DNA of 64,000 bases from Microbacterium sp. MAH-37 (GCF_009758255.1 NZ_WSEN01000006.1:1-64000), one strand, 5' to 3'. Positions 48,058-57,011 are shown, numbered from the stretch's first letter. The notes: generated from the letters alone by a model not told the origin. Program-made: numbers and translations.

Positions 48058-48900
48058 TCAGCGGCCCGAGGGCTCCGTCACGAAGTCGATGAGCTCCTCG
48101 ACCCGGCCCAGCAGCGAGGGCTCCAGGTCGCGGTACGACGACACCCGCGACAGGATCCGCTTCCACGCGTGGGCGATGTCGGCCTGAGATTCGGCAGGCC
48201 AGCCGAAGGCGCGGCAGATGCCGGTCTTCCAGTCGGTGCCCTTCGGGATCACCGGCCAGGCGCGGATGCCGAGCGCGGCGGGCGTCACGCACTGCCACAC
48301 GTCGATGTACGGATGCCCGACGATCTTCAGGTGCGGGCCGTGCGGGCCGCGCAGGATCTGCTCCACCATGCGGGTCTCCTTCGAGCCCGGCACGAGGTGG
48401 TCGACGAGCACGCCGTAGCGGCGCTGCGCTGTCGGCGGCGCCTCGGCCAGCAGCTCGTCGAGCAGGTCGATGCCCTGCAGGTACTCCACGACGACGCCCT
48501 CGACGCGGAGGTCGTCACCCCACACCTTCTCGACCAGTTCGGCGTCGTGACGTCCCTCGACGAGGATGCGGCTGGGCTGGGCCGTCCGTGCCCTGCTGTC
48601 CTGTACGGCGAACGAACCGGAGGCCGTGCGACGCGGACCCGACGACTTCGCCGACGGATGCACCAGCCGCACCGGCTCGCCGTCGATGAGGAACCCGGCG
48701 CCGAGCGGGAACATCCGCCGGCGGCCCTTCCAGTCCTCCAGCTCGACCATGCCGGCCTCGATCCGGACCACCGCCCCGCAGTAGCCGTCATCGGCGACCT
48801 CGACCACCAGATCGGCCTCTGCGGCGACATCCGCCGACTTCTTGAATCCCTGCTCGCGCCAGCCCGCGGCGAGCACATCCGATCCGTACCGGTCTTCCAT
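48058..48900 (-). CDS. DUF3097 protein
   Basis: The 280-residue product is a cytoplasmic protein of the DUF3097 family, widespread in actinobacteria and of unknown function. Recognisable are MEDRYGSDVLAAGWRE at the start, LVEGRHDAELVEKVWG and VGHPYIDVWQC near the middle, and the RILSRVSSYRDLEPSLLGRVE end. The RHDAELVEK block resembles TOPRIM-type acidic motifs, suggesting a nucleic-acid or nucleotide role, which is unproven. The ATG at 48900 is used; an open frame far upstream runs antisense to the next gene. Confidence 0.8.
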   Translation of the reverse strand: MEDRYGSDVLAAGWREQGFKKSADVAAEADLVVEVADDGYCGAVVRIEAGMVELEDWKGRRRMFPLGAGFLIDGEPVRLVHPSAKSSGPRRTASGSFAVQDSRARTAQPSRILVEGRHDAELVEKVWGDDLRVEGVVVEYLQGIDLLDELLAEAPPTAQRRYGVLVDHLVPGSKETRMVEQILRGPHGPHLKIVGHPYIDVWQCVTPAALGIRAWPVIPKGTDWKTGICRAFGWPAESQADIAHAWKRILSRVSSYRDLEPSLLGRVEELIDFVTEPSGR

Positions 48901-49035
48901 GCCCTCAAGGGTATGGGTCGTGCGGCGCCGCTCCGCGCAGGGCGAACGGCGATTGCATCGCAGGCGCTGTGCCAGGTCGGTGCCAGTGCATAGACTCGTG
49001 CCGTGGGGCGTGCTCATCGGGGTGGAGGGAGCGGG

Positions 49036-51009
49036 ATGCGGACTCGCTGGACGGTCGTGGTGGGTCTGCTGGTCGCGCTCCTGGGCTCGGGCCTCGCGGC
49101 CGGATCGGCGTCGGCGACGGATCCGGGGCCGCTCGATCCCGGCGTGTACGTCACCGACGCCAGCGATGTGCTCACCTCCGCGGAGGAGGCCGCGGCCGAG
49201 GCCCGCCTCACCGAGCTCGACGCGCAGACCGGCGTCGGACTGTTCTTCGTCTTCGTGCCGGAGTTCACGAACCCGGACGTCGACACCGAGTGGGTCACCG
49301 CGGCCGCTGAGACCAACGGCCTGAGCGATCAGCAGTATCTGATCGCCGTCGCGACAGACGCCCGCACGTTCGCAATCGCGGGCAGGACGGATGGCGGCCC
49401 GATCTCGGTCGCCGACCGCGCCCGTGTCACCCAGGCGATGGTTCCCTCGCTGAAGCAGAACGACTGGGCGGGCGCGATCGACGCGGCCGCCGACGAGGTG
49501 CAGGACATCGTCGTCGACGGCCCGGCACGCTCCGCACGCACCGGCATGATCATCGGCCTGGTGGTGCTGGCGGCCGTCGTGATCCTCGTCGTCGTCCTGC
49601 TCGTGCGCCGGAACCGCAAGCGCGCCGCAGAGCACGCCGCACGGGAGGCCCAGCTCGCGGAACTCGCCCAGCAGGCGTCGATCGCGCTGGTGCGCACCGA
49701 CGACGTCGTGAAGTCCAGCGAGCAGGAGCTGGAGTACGCCAGAGCGCAGTTCGGCGACGACGCCATCGGCGAGTTCGTCGCGGCGCTGAAGACAGCGCGC
49801 ACGAACCTCGACGAGGCGTTCACACTGCAGCAGAAGCTCGACGACGAGATCCCCGACTCCGACCAGGAGCGGATCGCCTGGAATCAGACGATCATCCAGC
49901 TGTGCTCCGCGTCGACGCAGTCGCTCGAGGAGCGCAAGGCGGCGTTCGATGAGCTGCGTGAGCTCGAGCAGAACGCACCTGCCGCCCTCGAGAACGTGCG
50001 CAGGCTGCGCGCCGCAGCCGGCGCGGAGATCGACCGTGCCGATCGGATCTTCTCGGCGCTGGGCGCGACCTATGCCGCGGCGGCGATCTCGGCCGTGGCG
50101 GACAACACCGCCCAGGCCCGCTCGCGCATGGCCTTCACCGACGAGCAGATCGCGGCCGCCGATCAGCAGATCGCCGCAGGGAGGACCGGCGACGCCGCGA
50201 TCTCGATCCGTGCCGCGGAGGGCGCCGTCCAGCAGGCCACCCAGCTGGAGGACGCCGTCGAGCAGCTCGCGAACGATCTGAAGGCGGCCGATGAGCGCGG
50301 CTCGGCGCTGGTCGCCGAGCTGCAGGGCGACCTGCAGACCGCGCAGGCGCTGCCGGATGCCCAGGGCTACGTCGCCCAAGCGATGGCGTCGACCACACAG
50401 CATCTCGCCGACGCGCGGCGACTGCTCGGCGGCACCGGGCGGAACCCGATCGACGCGCTGCGCGTGCTGGATGCCGCGAACACGGCCATCGACCGGGTCG
50501 TGCAGCAGGTCCGCGACGAGCAGGCCAGGATCGCCCACGCCCGCAGCATGCTGGCAGGCGCACTGGAGCGGGCTGATGTGCAGATCTCCGCTGCGGAGAG
50601 CTTCATCCTGAACCGGCGCGGGGCGATCAGCTCCACCGCCCGCACCCGGCTCGCCGAGGCCCAGTCCAGTCGGGACCAGGCGCGCCGTCTGGCCGACTCC
50701 GACCCCGAGCAGGCGCTCGCCCTCGCTCAGCGGGCAGATCGCATGGCGGGCGAAGCCCTGCGCCTCGCGCAGAACGACACCGGCTCCTGGGGCGGCGGCG
50801 CGGGCAGCGGCGGCAATGACACGCTCGGCGCGGTGCTCGGCGGCGTGCTGATCGGCCAGCTCCTCGGCGGCGGCAACCACGGCGGGGGAGGCTGGGGCGG
50901 AGGCGGCGGCTTCGGCGGAGGCGGGGGCTTCGGCGGCGGCGGGGGAGGCGGCCTTTCGGCCGGCGGCTTCGGCGGAGGCTTCTCCGGCTCGAGCGGAGGC
51001 CGATTCTGA
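49036..51009 (+). CDS. TPM-domain membrane protein with helical repeats and glycine-rich tail
   Basis: The 657-residue product has a signal peptide (residues about 1-32), an extracytoplasmic TPM domain (residues about 40-170, including VYVTDASDVLTSAEEAAAEARL), one membrane helix (MIIGLVVLAAVVILVVVLLV near 175-194), a cytoplasmic helical region of about 400 residues rich in Ala, Gln and Glu, and a tail of Gly-rich repeats (GGGGGFGGGGGFGG type). TPM proteins include plant TLP18.3, a phosphatase, and a photosystem repair factor. The long coiled part may interact with the PspA product encoded 107 bp downstream; this is inference. A GGTGGAGGGAG stretch lies before the ATG. Confidence 0.82.
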   Translation: MRTRWTVVVGLLVALLGSGLAAGSASATDPGPLDPGVYVTDASDVLTSAEEAAAEARLTELDAQTGVGLFFVFVPEFTNPDVDTEWVTAAAETNGLSDQQYLIAVATDARTFAIAGRTDGGPISVADRARVTQAMVPSLKQNDWAGAIDAAADEVQDIVVDGPARSARTGMIIGLVVLAAVVILVVVLLVRRNRKRAAEHAAREAQLAELAQQASIALVRTDDVVKSSEQELEYARAQFGDDAIGEFVAALKTARTNLDEAFTLQQKLDDEIPDSDQERIAWNQTIIQLCSASTQSLEERKAAFDELRELEQNAPAALENVRRLRAAAGAEIDRADRIFSALGATYAAAAISAVADNTAQARSRMAFTDEQIAAADQQIAAGRTGDAAISIRAAEGAVQQATQLEDAVEQLANDLKAADERGSALVAELQGDLQTAQALPDAQGYVAQAMASTTQHLADARRLLGGTGRNPIDALRVLDAANTAIDRVVQQVRDEQARIAHARSMLAGALERADVQISAAESFILNRRGAISSTARTRLAEAQSSRDQARRLADSDPEQALALAQRADRMAGEALRLAQNDTGSWGGGAGSGGNDTLGAVLGGVLIGQLLGGGNHGGGGWGGGGGFGGGGGFGGGGGGGLSAGGFGGGFSGSSGGRF

Positions 51010-51115
51010 CCTCGGCCGGTGGCCGATCTCAGCCCGCTGACAGGCGATCCGACGACGATCGAAACACGACGACCCAGACCCACACAGACCCTTCCGTATC
51101 GAAAGGAAACACACC

Positions 51116-51862
51116 ATGGCCAAGGAATCCATCTTCGGGCGCATCTCCACGCTGGTGAAGGCGAACATCAACTCGCTCCTCGACTCCGCCGAGGACCCGC
51201 AGAAGATGCTCGACCAGCTGGTGCGCGACTACACCAACAACATCGCCGACGCCGAGTCCGCGATCGCCGAGACCATCGGCAACCTGCGTCTGCTCGAGCG
51301 CGACCACGAAGAGGACGTGCGCGCCGCCCAGGAGTGGGGCAACAAGGCCCTCGCGGCCAGCCGCAAGGCCGACGAGCTCCGCGGGGCCGGCAGCACCGCC
51401 GACGCGGACAAGTTCGACAGCCTCGCCAAGATCGCCCTGCAGCGCCAGATCAGCGAGGAGCGCGACGCGCGCGCCGCCGAGCCGCAGATCGCCGCACAGA
51501 CCGAGATCGTCGACAAGCTGAAGAACGGCTTGAACGGGATGAAGGACAAGCTCGAGCAGCTCAAGAACAAGCGCAGCGAGCTGCTCGCGCGCGCCAAGGT
51601 CGCCGAGGCGCAGAACAAGGTGCAGGACGCCGTCAAGCAGATCAACGTGCTCGACCCCACCAGCGAGCTGGGTCGGTTCGAGGACAAGATCCGCCGGCAG
51701 GAGGCGCTCGCCCAGGGCAAGGCCGAGATCGCGGCGTCCACGCTCGACGCGCAGTTCGAGAGCCTCGAGGACCTCGGGGAGCTCACCGAGGTCGAGGCGC
51801 GGCTGGCCGAACTGAAGGCCGGCGGCGCGCCGAAGCCGCAGGCGGCTCTCGAAGCCGAGTGA
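51116..51862 (+). CDS. PspA/IM30-family membrane stress protein
   Basis: The 248-residue product is the phage-shock/ESCRT-III-like protein that binds stressed membranes. It opens with IFGRISTLVKANINSLLDSAEDPQKML, a typical amphipathic helix, then long coiled coils, and KAEIAASTLDAQFESLED near the end. AAAGGAAA lies before the ATG. It follows the TPM gene, a pairing seen in other actinobacteria, and is closed by a strong terminator. Confidence 0.9.
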   Translation: MAKESIFGRISTLVKANINSLLDSAEDPQKMLDQLVRDYTNNIADAESAIAETIGNLRLLERDHEEDVRAAQEWGNKALAASRKADELRGAGSTADADKFDSLAKIALQRQISEERDARAAEPQIAAQTEIVDKLKNGLNGMKDKLEQLKNKRSELLARAKVAEAQNKVQDAVKQINVLDPTSELGRFEDKIRRQEALAQGKAEIAASTLDAQFESLEDLGELTEVEARLAELKAGGAPKPQAALEAE

Positions 51863-51868
51863 CACCAG

Positions 51869-51897
51869 GGGTGGGTGCCGCGCAGCGGCACCCACCC
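51869..51897 (+). terminator. terminator after pspA
   Basis: GGGTGGGTGCCGC (51869-51881) pairs perfectly with GCGGCACCCACCC (51885-51897) around a 3-base loop GCA, 6 bases after the stop codon. The pyrimidine-rich tail has few T residues. Confidence 0.75.
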
Positions 51898-51927
51898 GCC
51901 CTCCTCAGACCCGATCCCCCGACTGAC

Positions 51928-52725
51928 ATGACCGATTTCCTGATCGTCCCGCAATGGCAGGGCTCCCCCTCCGCGCGGGCAATGCTCCTCACCGACGGTG
52001 CCGCCGCCATCGCCGGTGATCTCCCCCGTGCCTCGACCACGACGCTGGACGTCCCGCTCGAGGCGGGCGAATCGCTCGGAAGCGGCGTGCGCAGACTCAG
52101 CTCGCTGCTGCGGGTGCGCTCCGCGCTGCAGGACGCCTGGACGGACGGCGCCGTCGTCATCGGCGGTGACTGCAGTGTGACCGTCGCGGCTCTCGCCGTC
52201 GCCGACACCTCGGATGTCGCGGTGCTGTGGTGCGACGCGCATCCCGACCTGCACTCCCCCGATACCTCGCCGTCCGGCGCGTTCTCCGGCATGGCGCTGC
52301 GCGCCGTGCTCGGCGAGGGCGAGGAGCAGCTGGCGCTCTCCCCCGGCATTCCCCGCGACCGCGTCGTCACCGTCGGCGTCCGCGCGGTCGACGACGAGGA
52401 AGCAGGCGAGCTCGACCGGCTCACCACGATCACCCCGGAGGACCTGCTCCGCGCGGATGCCGTGCTCGAGGCTGTCAGGGCCACCGGCGCGTCCCGGGTG
52501 TGGGTGCACATCGACGTCGATGTCATCGACCCGGCCGAGTTCGCGGGCGTCTCCGAGGCTGCTCCGTTCGGCGCCTCGGCCTCCGACCTGGCCGCGGCCA
52601 TCCGACGCCTCCGTGAGGAGATCCCGCTCGCCGGCGCCACCGTCGCCGGATTCGCCCCGCGCACCCCCGTTGCCGCGGTCGACGACCTCGGCGCGATCCT
52701 GCGGCTGATCGGCGCGCTGGCGTGA
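51928..52725 (+). CDS. arginase/agmatinase-family enzyme
   Basis: The 265-residue ureohydrolase-fold protein has the manganese motifs GGDCSVT (usually GGDHS), WCDAHPDLH and HIDVDVIDPAEF. The first motif carries Cys in place of the metal-ligand His, which occurs in some actinobacterial members and leaves the substrate open between arginase, agmatinase and formiminoglutamase. The ATG at 51928 has no clear Shine-Dalgarno sequence. It overlaps the next gene by 4 bp (GTGA). Confidence 0.8.
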   Translation: MTDFLIVPQWQGSPSARAMLLTDGAAAIAGDLPRASTTTLDVPLEAGESLGSGVRRLSSLLRVRSALQDAWTDGAVVIGGDCSVTVAALAVADTSDVAVLWCDAHPDLHSPDTSPSGAFSGMALRAVLGEGEEQLALSPGIPRDRVVTVGVRAVDDEEAGELDRLTTITPEDLLRADAVLEAVRATGASRVWVHIDVDVIDPAEFAGVSEAAPFGASASDLAAAIRRLREEIPLAGATVAGFAPRTPVAAVDDLGAILRLIGALA

Positions 52726-53171
52726 CGGAAGACTGGCGCCCCGCCGCCGACGAGGCGCTGGCACGGGGGCGGCGCTTCGACCGTCGCATTCCGTCGTTCC
52801 TGCTGCGTTCGCCGATCAGCAGGATCGGATACTGGTGGGGTACGACGGTCGGCTGGGTGTGGGGCTCGCTGTGGAGCACCGGACCGGTCGAGCGTCGGAA
52901 CGGCCTGTGGGTGTTCCGCGGCATGCCGGAGTGGACGTTCGCCCGGGGCGGCGTGTGCGTGGGCGGCTGCTACCTCACCGGGGACCGCACTCCCGGCGAG
53001 GCCGTGCTGCGGCACGAGGCCGTGCACAAGGCGCAGTGGCTGCGCTACGGCTTCCTGATGCCCGTGCTGTATCTGCTCGCGGGCCGGGACGCGCTGCGCA
53101 ACCGCTTCGAGATCGAGGCGGGACTCGAGGACGGCGGGTATGTGCGCCGTCAGCGCGTCAGCAGGCCGTAG
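52722..53171 (+). CDS. small HExxH-motif protein
   Basis: The 149-residue product is of unknown family. It contains HEAVH at residues 98-102, followed by KAQWLRYGF, which resembles a zincin-type HExxH helix, and one short hydrophobic segment after it (LMPVLYLLAG). Two cysteines lie in VCVGGCYL. A catalytic third ligand is not obvious. Similar proteins in Microbacteriaceae are annotated as Fe-S oxidoreductase without clear basis. Its end overlaps the convergent SIP-domain gene by 22 bp. Confidence 0.6.
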   Translation: MTEDWRPAADEALARGRRFDRRIPSFLLRSPISRIGYWWGTTVGWVWGSLWSTGPVERRNGLWVFRGMPEWTFARGGVCVGGCYLTGDRTPGEAVLRHEAVHKAQWLRYGFLMPVLYLLAGRDALRNRFEIEAGLEDGGYVRRQRVSRP

Positions 53172-53614
53172 CTCTCCGGAACGCTGATCGCGGCGGCATC
53201 CATGCCGAGCGACTCGGTCAGGTGGTCGACGATGTCGGCCGTGCCGAGGAAGCCGCCGAGCAGGGTGACGCGCGTCTCGATCTGGTCGTCGCAGAGCATC
53301 TCATCCGCCCACGCGCACGTCGCACGCGCGAGCGCCTCTCCCGGCGCGCAGAGACGGCCCGTGCCAGTGGCGCCGGTGCGGCTGCTGCGGGCGAGCCACG
53401 TGACCGTCATCCGTCCCGGGGCCTCGATCACGCCGATGTCGGATGCGTCGGGCACCTCGATGAAGATGCGGCCAGAGGCGCACAGCGGCAGCGTCGCGAT
53501 GAACAGCTCGAGATCGGCCAGCGAGTTCTCATCGGCCGTGACCAGGTGATGCGAACGACGACGGGCCTCGCGGCGCTGGGACCGCGAAGTGGCGGTGTCG
53601 AGGGAGGTTCGCAT
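53150..53614 (-). CDS. SIP-domain protein (siderophore-interacting family, C-terminal part)
   Basis: The 154-residue product corresponds to the C-terminal NAD(P)H-binding SIP domain of ferric-siderophore reductases: LVTADENSLADLELFIATLP at the start (residues about 25-44), IFIEVPDASD, and VTWLARS. The FAD-binding half is absent, so it is a short member that could need a partner. An iron-box-like sequence and a good -10 lie upstream. It overlaps the HExxH gene convergently by 22 bp. Confidence 0.78.
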   Translation of the reverse strand: MRTSLDTATSRSQRREARRRSHHLVTADENSLADLELFIATLPLCASGRIFIEVPDASDIGVIEAPGRMTVTWLARSSRTGATGTGRLCAPGEALARATCAWADEMLCDDQIETRVTLLGGFLGTADIVDHLTESLGMDAAAISVPESYGLLTR

Positions 53615-53623
53615 GATTCCTCC

Positions 53624-53657
53624 ATCCTAGCACCCAGCCAAGGCTTACCTAACCTGA
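53624..53657 (-). promoter_or_regulatory. promoter and DtxR/IdeR-like half site for the SIP-domain gene
   Basis: On the minus strand TTAGGT (53647-53652) and TAGGAT (53624-53629) are 17 bases apart, followed by GGAGG before the ATG. The segment AGGTTAGGTAAGCCT (53641-53655) matches the left half of the DtxR/IdeR iron box; the right half (TTGGCTGG) diverges. Iron repression is plausible. Confidence 0.45.
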
Positions 53658-53670
53658 GAGTCGGATGCCG

Positions 53671-54375
53671 CTAACCGACGAGCGCGCGACCGAGTCCCTC
53701 GAGCTCCGCATCCGTCAGCCCGCCCGCCCGCAGATACCCGGCGACGGAGCCGTACCGACCTTCGATCCCGGCGAGCAGCTCGCGCATCACCGGCGCGGGC
53801 GACGCCGTGGCCAGATCGATCGCGTTCCGGGCATCCGGATGCCGCGCCCGCAGGTACTGCACGACCGCGCGTGTCCGGGCCTCGGGCAGTTGGGACGCCG
53901 TGAGCGCGTAGTCGGCGACGACCTCCTCACGGTCGGCACCGATCGCCGAGAGAGCGAGGGCGACCGTGACGCCGGTGCGGTCCTTGCCCACCGTGCAGTG
54001 CACGAGAGTCGGCTCCCCCGCAGCGATCACGCGGATCGCGGCGATCAGGCGCGGCGTCGCGTCGTCGACGAGGTGCCGGTACATGCCGGCGAGACTGACG
54101 TCCTCGGTGAAGAAGGACGCGACGGAGCCGATGAACAGCGGAACCCGCGTCGTCGGCACATCCCGCAGCGCCGAGGGCTCTGCGGACACCTCACTGTCAT
54201 CACGCAGATCGATCACCCGGCGCACCCGCGAGCGCAGCATCCCGTCTCCTTCGGGGGTGAGATGTGCGAGGTTCCCCGAGCGGAACAGCACGCCCTCGCG
54301 CACTCGGGCGGTCCCCACCGCGATGCCGCCGACGTCGCGGATGTTCGCGACGCCGGGGATCTGGAGGACACTCAT
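53671..54375 (-). CDS. tyrosine-protein phosphatase (PtpB-like)
   Basis: The 234-residue product is a family-3 tyrosine phosphatase with the active-site loop LVHCTVGKDRTGVTVAL (near residue 130; CX5R intact). It starts IPGVANIRDVGGIAVG, typical of the PtpB/LipA group, which in M. tuberculosis also acts on phosphoinositides. No signal peptide is visible. The gene diverges from the hydrolase-peptide transporter operon. Confidence 0.87.
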   Translation of the reverse strand: MSVLQIPGVANIRDVGGIAVGTARVREGVLFRSGNLAHLTPEGDGMLRSRVRRVIDLRDDSEVSAEPSALRDVPTTRVPLFIGSVASFFTEDVSLAGMYRHLVDDATPRLIAAIRVIAAGEPTLVHCTVGKDRTGVTVALALSAIGADREEVVADYALTASQLPEARTRAVVQYLRARHPDARNAIDLATASPAPVMRELLAGIEGRYGSVAGYLRAGGLTDAELEGLGRALVG

Positions 54376-54416
54376 GGTTCCATCCTATGAACGCTCGGCC
54401 CGCGCGAGCGCGGTGA

Positions 54417-54488
54417 CAGATCGACAATCAGATGCACGACGCGCTCATCATTGCGACCAGCATTTCCCGGCAAACGCTTGTCGATCTG
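54417..54488. promoter_or_regulatory. split 11-bp inverted repeat and LacI-like box upstream of the hydrolase operon
   Basis: CAGATCGACAA (54417-54427) and TTGTCGATCTG (54478-54488) are perfect reverse complements with 50 bases between them. CAAACGCTTG (54471-54480) fits the AANCGNTT core of LacI-family operators and touches the right arm. These could be a pair of operators for looping, or half sites of one regulator. No LacI gene is adjacent. Confidence 0.4.
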
Positions 54489-54533
54489 CATCCGCATTTC
54501 CGCGAGACCCGCTCCAGGAAGGAGAATACAGCC

Positions 54534-55445
54534 GTGGAGAATGACACCAGCGAGTTCCGCTATCTTCCCGGCCAGGCTGCGGCCCTCGGGGTCACCGCGC
54601 CGAGAGCGGAACGACTCGCACTCCCCCTGCCCGACGGACGCACCCTCAGCGCCATCCGCTACGGCGACGGCAGCCCCGAGGTGACGCTGCTGCACGGCGC
54701 CGGCCTGAACGCGCACACCTGGGACACCACCGTCCTCCTCCTGCAGCGCCCAGCACTCGCGATCGACCTCGCCGGTCACGGCGACTCCTCCTGGCGCGAT
54801 GACCTGGACTACAGCCCGCAGACGCTCGCCGCCGACGTCGCGATCGCCCTGGACGCCTGGACCGAGAGTCCCCAGGTGCTGGTGGGGCAGTCCCTCGGCG
54901 GGCTGACCGCCGTCGCCGTGGCGGCCGGCCGCCCTGCTTCCGTGCGCGACCTGATCATCGTCGACATCACCGCCGGAGTCCGCGGCGACGCCGCACCGTC
55001 GGTGCTCGGCGAGTTCTACCAGCAGACGGACTTCGCCACGCTGGACGAAGCTGTCGACCGCGCCATGTCATTCGGCTTCGGCAGCACAAGACCCGAGACC
55101 GAGCGCGGCGTGTTCCTGAACACGCGCGGCCGCGACGACGGCCGTGTGGAGTGGAAGCACCACTTCGCGCACCTCGCGGGCAGCGCGCTCGCCACCGCTC
55201 CGGATGCCGGCGCCGCGATCCTGGCGTCCGACCGCAGCTGGGCCGACCTGGCGTCCGTGACCGCGCCGATCACGCTGGTGCGCGCCACCAGGGGATTCGT
55301 CGCCGACGACGACGTGGCGGAGTTCCAGACCCGCCGGCCGGATGCCGCTGTCCGCACCGTCGACGCGACCCACAACATCCAGGAGACCGCACCCGCGGCG
55401 CTCGCCTCCCTCATCGCGGAATCCGCCGACGCCGTCCGGCGTTGA
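54534..55445 (+). CDS. alpha/beta hydrolase
   Basis: The 303-residue product has the alpha/beta hydrolase core: oxyanion segment LLHGAGLNAHTWD, nucleophile elbow VGQSLGG (near residue 120), a catalytic Asp region near TLVRATRGF, and a histidine in DATHNIQETAP. No signal peptide. The GTG at 54534 follows AAGGAG by nine bases; an upstream ATG at 54432 lies in the putative operator and is not used. It leads the peptide transporter operon by 43 bp, suggesting it processes the imported compound or a related ester or amide; the substrate is unknown. Confidence 0.85.
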   Translation: MENDTSEFRYLPGQAAALGVTAPRAERLALPLPDGRTLSAIRYGDGSPEVTLLHGAGLNAHTWDTTVLLLQRPALAIDLAGHGDSSWRDDLDYSPQTLAADVAIALDAWTESPQVLVGQSLGGLTAVAVAAGRPASVRDLIIVDITAGVRGDAAPSVLGEFYQQTDFATLDEAVDRAMSFGFGSTRPETERGVFLNTRGRDDGRVEWKHHFAHLAGSALATAPDAGAAILASDRSWADLASVTAPITLVRATRGFVADDDVAEFQTRRPDAAVRTVDATHNIQETAPAALASLIAESADAVRR

Positions 55446-55488
55446 CCCTTCCGCACGCACACAGCACTGCCGTCTGAAAGGACCGCAC

Positions 55489-57003
55489 ATGTTCCGACGC
55501 CCCACCCGCCTCGCGCTGCTCGGCGCCTTGACCGCCGTCGCGCTCGCGCTCAGCGCCTGCACCGGCAGCGCGGAGCCGAAGCCGACCTCGGACGGCAAGC
55601 CCGACCCGGACGCCAGCCTGTCTGTGGGCCTCGTGCTCGAGCCGACCAACCTCGACATCCGGCACACCAGCGGTGCCGCCCTCGAGCAGATCCTGTTCGA
55701 CAACATCTACGAGGGCCTCGTCACCCGCACCCAGGACAACAAGATCGAGAACCGACTCGCCAGCGACTACGAGGTATCGTCCGACGGGCTGACGTACACG
55801 TTCACCCTGAACGAGGGCGTGACGTTCCACGACGGCACTGCGCTGACCTCGGCTGACGTGGTCTCGTCGTACGAGGCTGTGCGCACCGATGAGAGCGTGC
55901 AGGGGCACGCCGACTTCGCCGGTGTCGCCTCGATCACGGCGACCGACCCGCAGACCGTGCAGATCGTGCTCACCGAGCCGAACCAGAACTTCCTGTTCGC
56001 GCTCACCGGGCGTGCCGGCCTCGTGTTCAAGACCGGTGACACCACCGACCTGAAGACCGCCGAGAACGGCACCGGCCCGTTCACCCTGGGCAGCTGGTCC
56101 AAGGGCGCCAGTATCACCTTCGAGCGCTCCGACGCGTACTGGGGCGACAAGGCCGGTGTGAAGCAGGTCGTGTTCCACTACATCCCCGACTTCACCGCCG
56201 GCGTCAACGCCGCCATGGACGGCACGCTCGACGTGCTCACCGCCGTGGATCCCAACCTCGTCGACCAGCTCGAGGAGACCGGTGACTTCACCGTCACCAC
56301 GGGCCGCACGACGGACAAGGGCACGCTGGCGTTCAACAATGCGAAGGCTCCGCTGGACGACGAGAAGGTGCGGGAGGCTCTGCGCCTGGCGATCGACCAC
56401 GAGGCGCTCGTCGAGGCCGTCGGCGCCGGGCAGACGATGTTCGGCCCGATCCCCGAGCTCGACCCGGGCTACCAGGATCTCTCCGAGCTGGTCCCCTACG
56501 ACCCCGCGAAGGCGAAGAAGCTGCTCGAGGAGGCCGGCCAGAAGGACCTCACCCTGACGCTGACGATCCCGAGCTTCTACGGCACCACCGTGCCGCAGGT
56601 GCTGATCTCCGACTTCGCGAAGGTCGGCGTCACCCTCAAGGTGAACCGGGTCGAGTTCCCGACCTGGCTCGAGGACGTCTACACGAACCACGACTACGAG
56701 CTGAGCTTCGTGCTGCACGTCGAGCCGCGCGACTTCGGCAACTGGGCGAACCCGGACTACTACTTCGACTACGACAACGCCGAGGTCCAGCAGCTGTACG
56801 CCGAGGCCATGGCCGAGCTCGACCCCGACAAGTCGGCCGACCTGCTCGCGCAGGCGGCGAAGATCGTGTCCGAGGACAACGCGGCCGACTGGCTGTACAA
56901 CGGCGCCACCCTCACCGCGCTGCTTCCTGTCGTGAAGGGCTTCCCGAAGGACTCGATCAACTCCCGGATCGACCTGCTCGGCGTCACCCGCGCCAAGGAC
57001 TGA
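55489..57003 (+). CDS. oligopeptide ABC transporter substrate-binding lipoprotein
   Basis: The 504-residue family-5 solute-binding protein has a lipobox LSAC (Cys24) and the family features: LEPTNLDIRHTSGAALEQIL at residues about 44-63, YEGLVTR, and TFHDGTALTSADV. It lacks aromatic-rich peptide-pocket hints that would fix its ligand; di- or oligopeptides or nickel-type ligands are possible. It follows the hydrolase by 43 bp and precedes the first permease by 8 bp. Confidence 0.9.
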   Translation: MFRRPTRLALLGALTAVALALSACTGSAEPKPTSDGKPDPDASLSVGLVLEPTNLDIRHTSGAALEQILFDNIYEGLVTRTQDNKIENRLASDYEVSSDGLTYTFTLNEGVTFHDGTALTSADVVSSYEAVRTDESVQGHADFAGVASITATDPQTVQIVLTEPNQNFLFALTGRAGLVFKTGDTTDLKTAENGTGPFTLGSWSKGASITFERSDAYWGDKAGVKQVVFHYIPDFTAGVNAAMDGTLDVLTAVDPNLVDQLEETGDFTVTTGRTTDKGTLAFNNAKAPLDDEKVREALRLAIDHEALVEAVGAGQTMFGPIPELDPGYQDLSELVPYDPAKAKKLLEEAGQKDLTLTLTIPSFYGTTVPQVLISDFAKVGVTLKVNRVEFPTWLEDVYTNHDYELSFVLHVEPRDFGNWANPDYYFDYDNAEVQQLYAEAMAELDPDKSADLLAQAAKIVSEDNAADWLYNGATLTALLPVVKGFPKDSINSRIDLLGVTRAKD

Positions 57004-57011
57004 CGACACCC

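Noticed and set aside
50880..50990. A G-rich repeat region that might be a regulatory or recombination element.
   Set aside because: It encodes the glycine-rich tail of the TPM-domain protein in frame; the repeat is explained by the protein.
48901..51171. A minus-strand frame that extends the DUF3097 gene by several hundred codons.
   Set aside because: The extra part lies antisense to the TPM-domain gene. The family start MEDRYG is at 48900.
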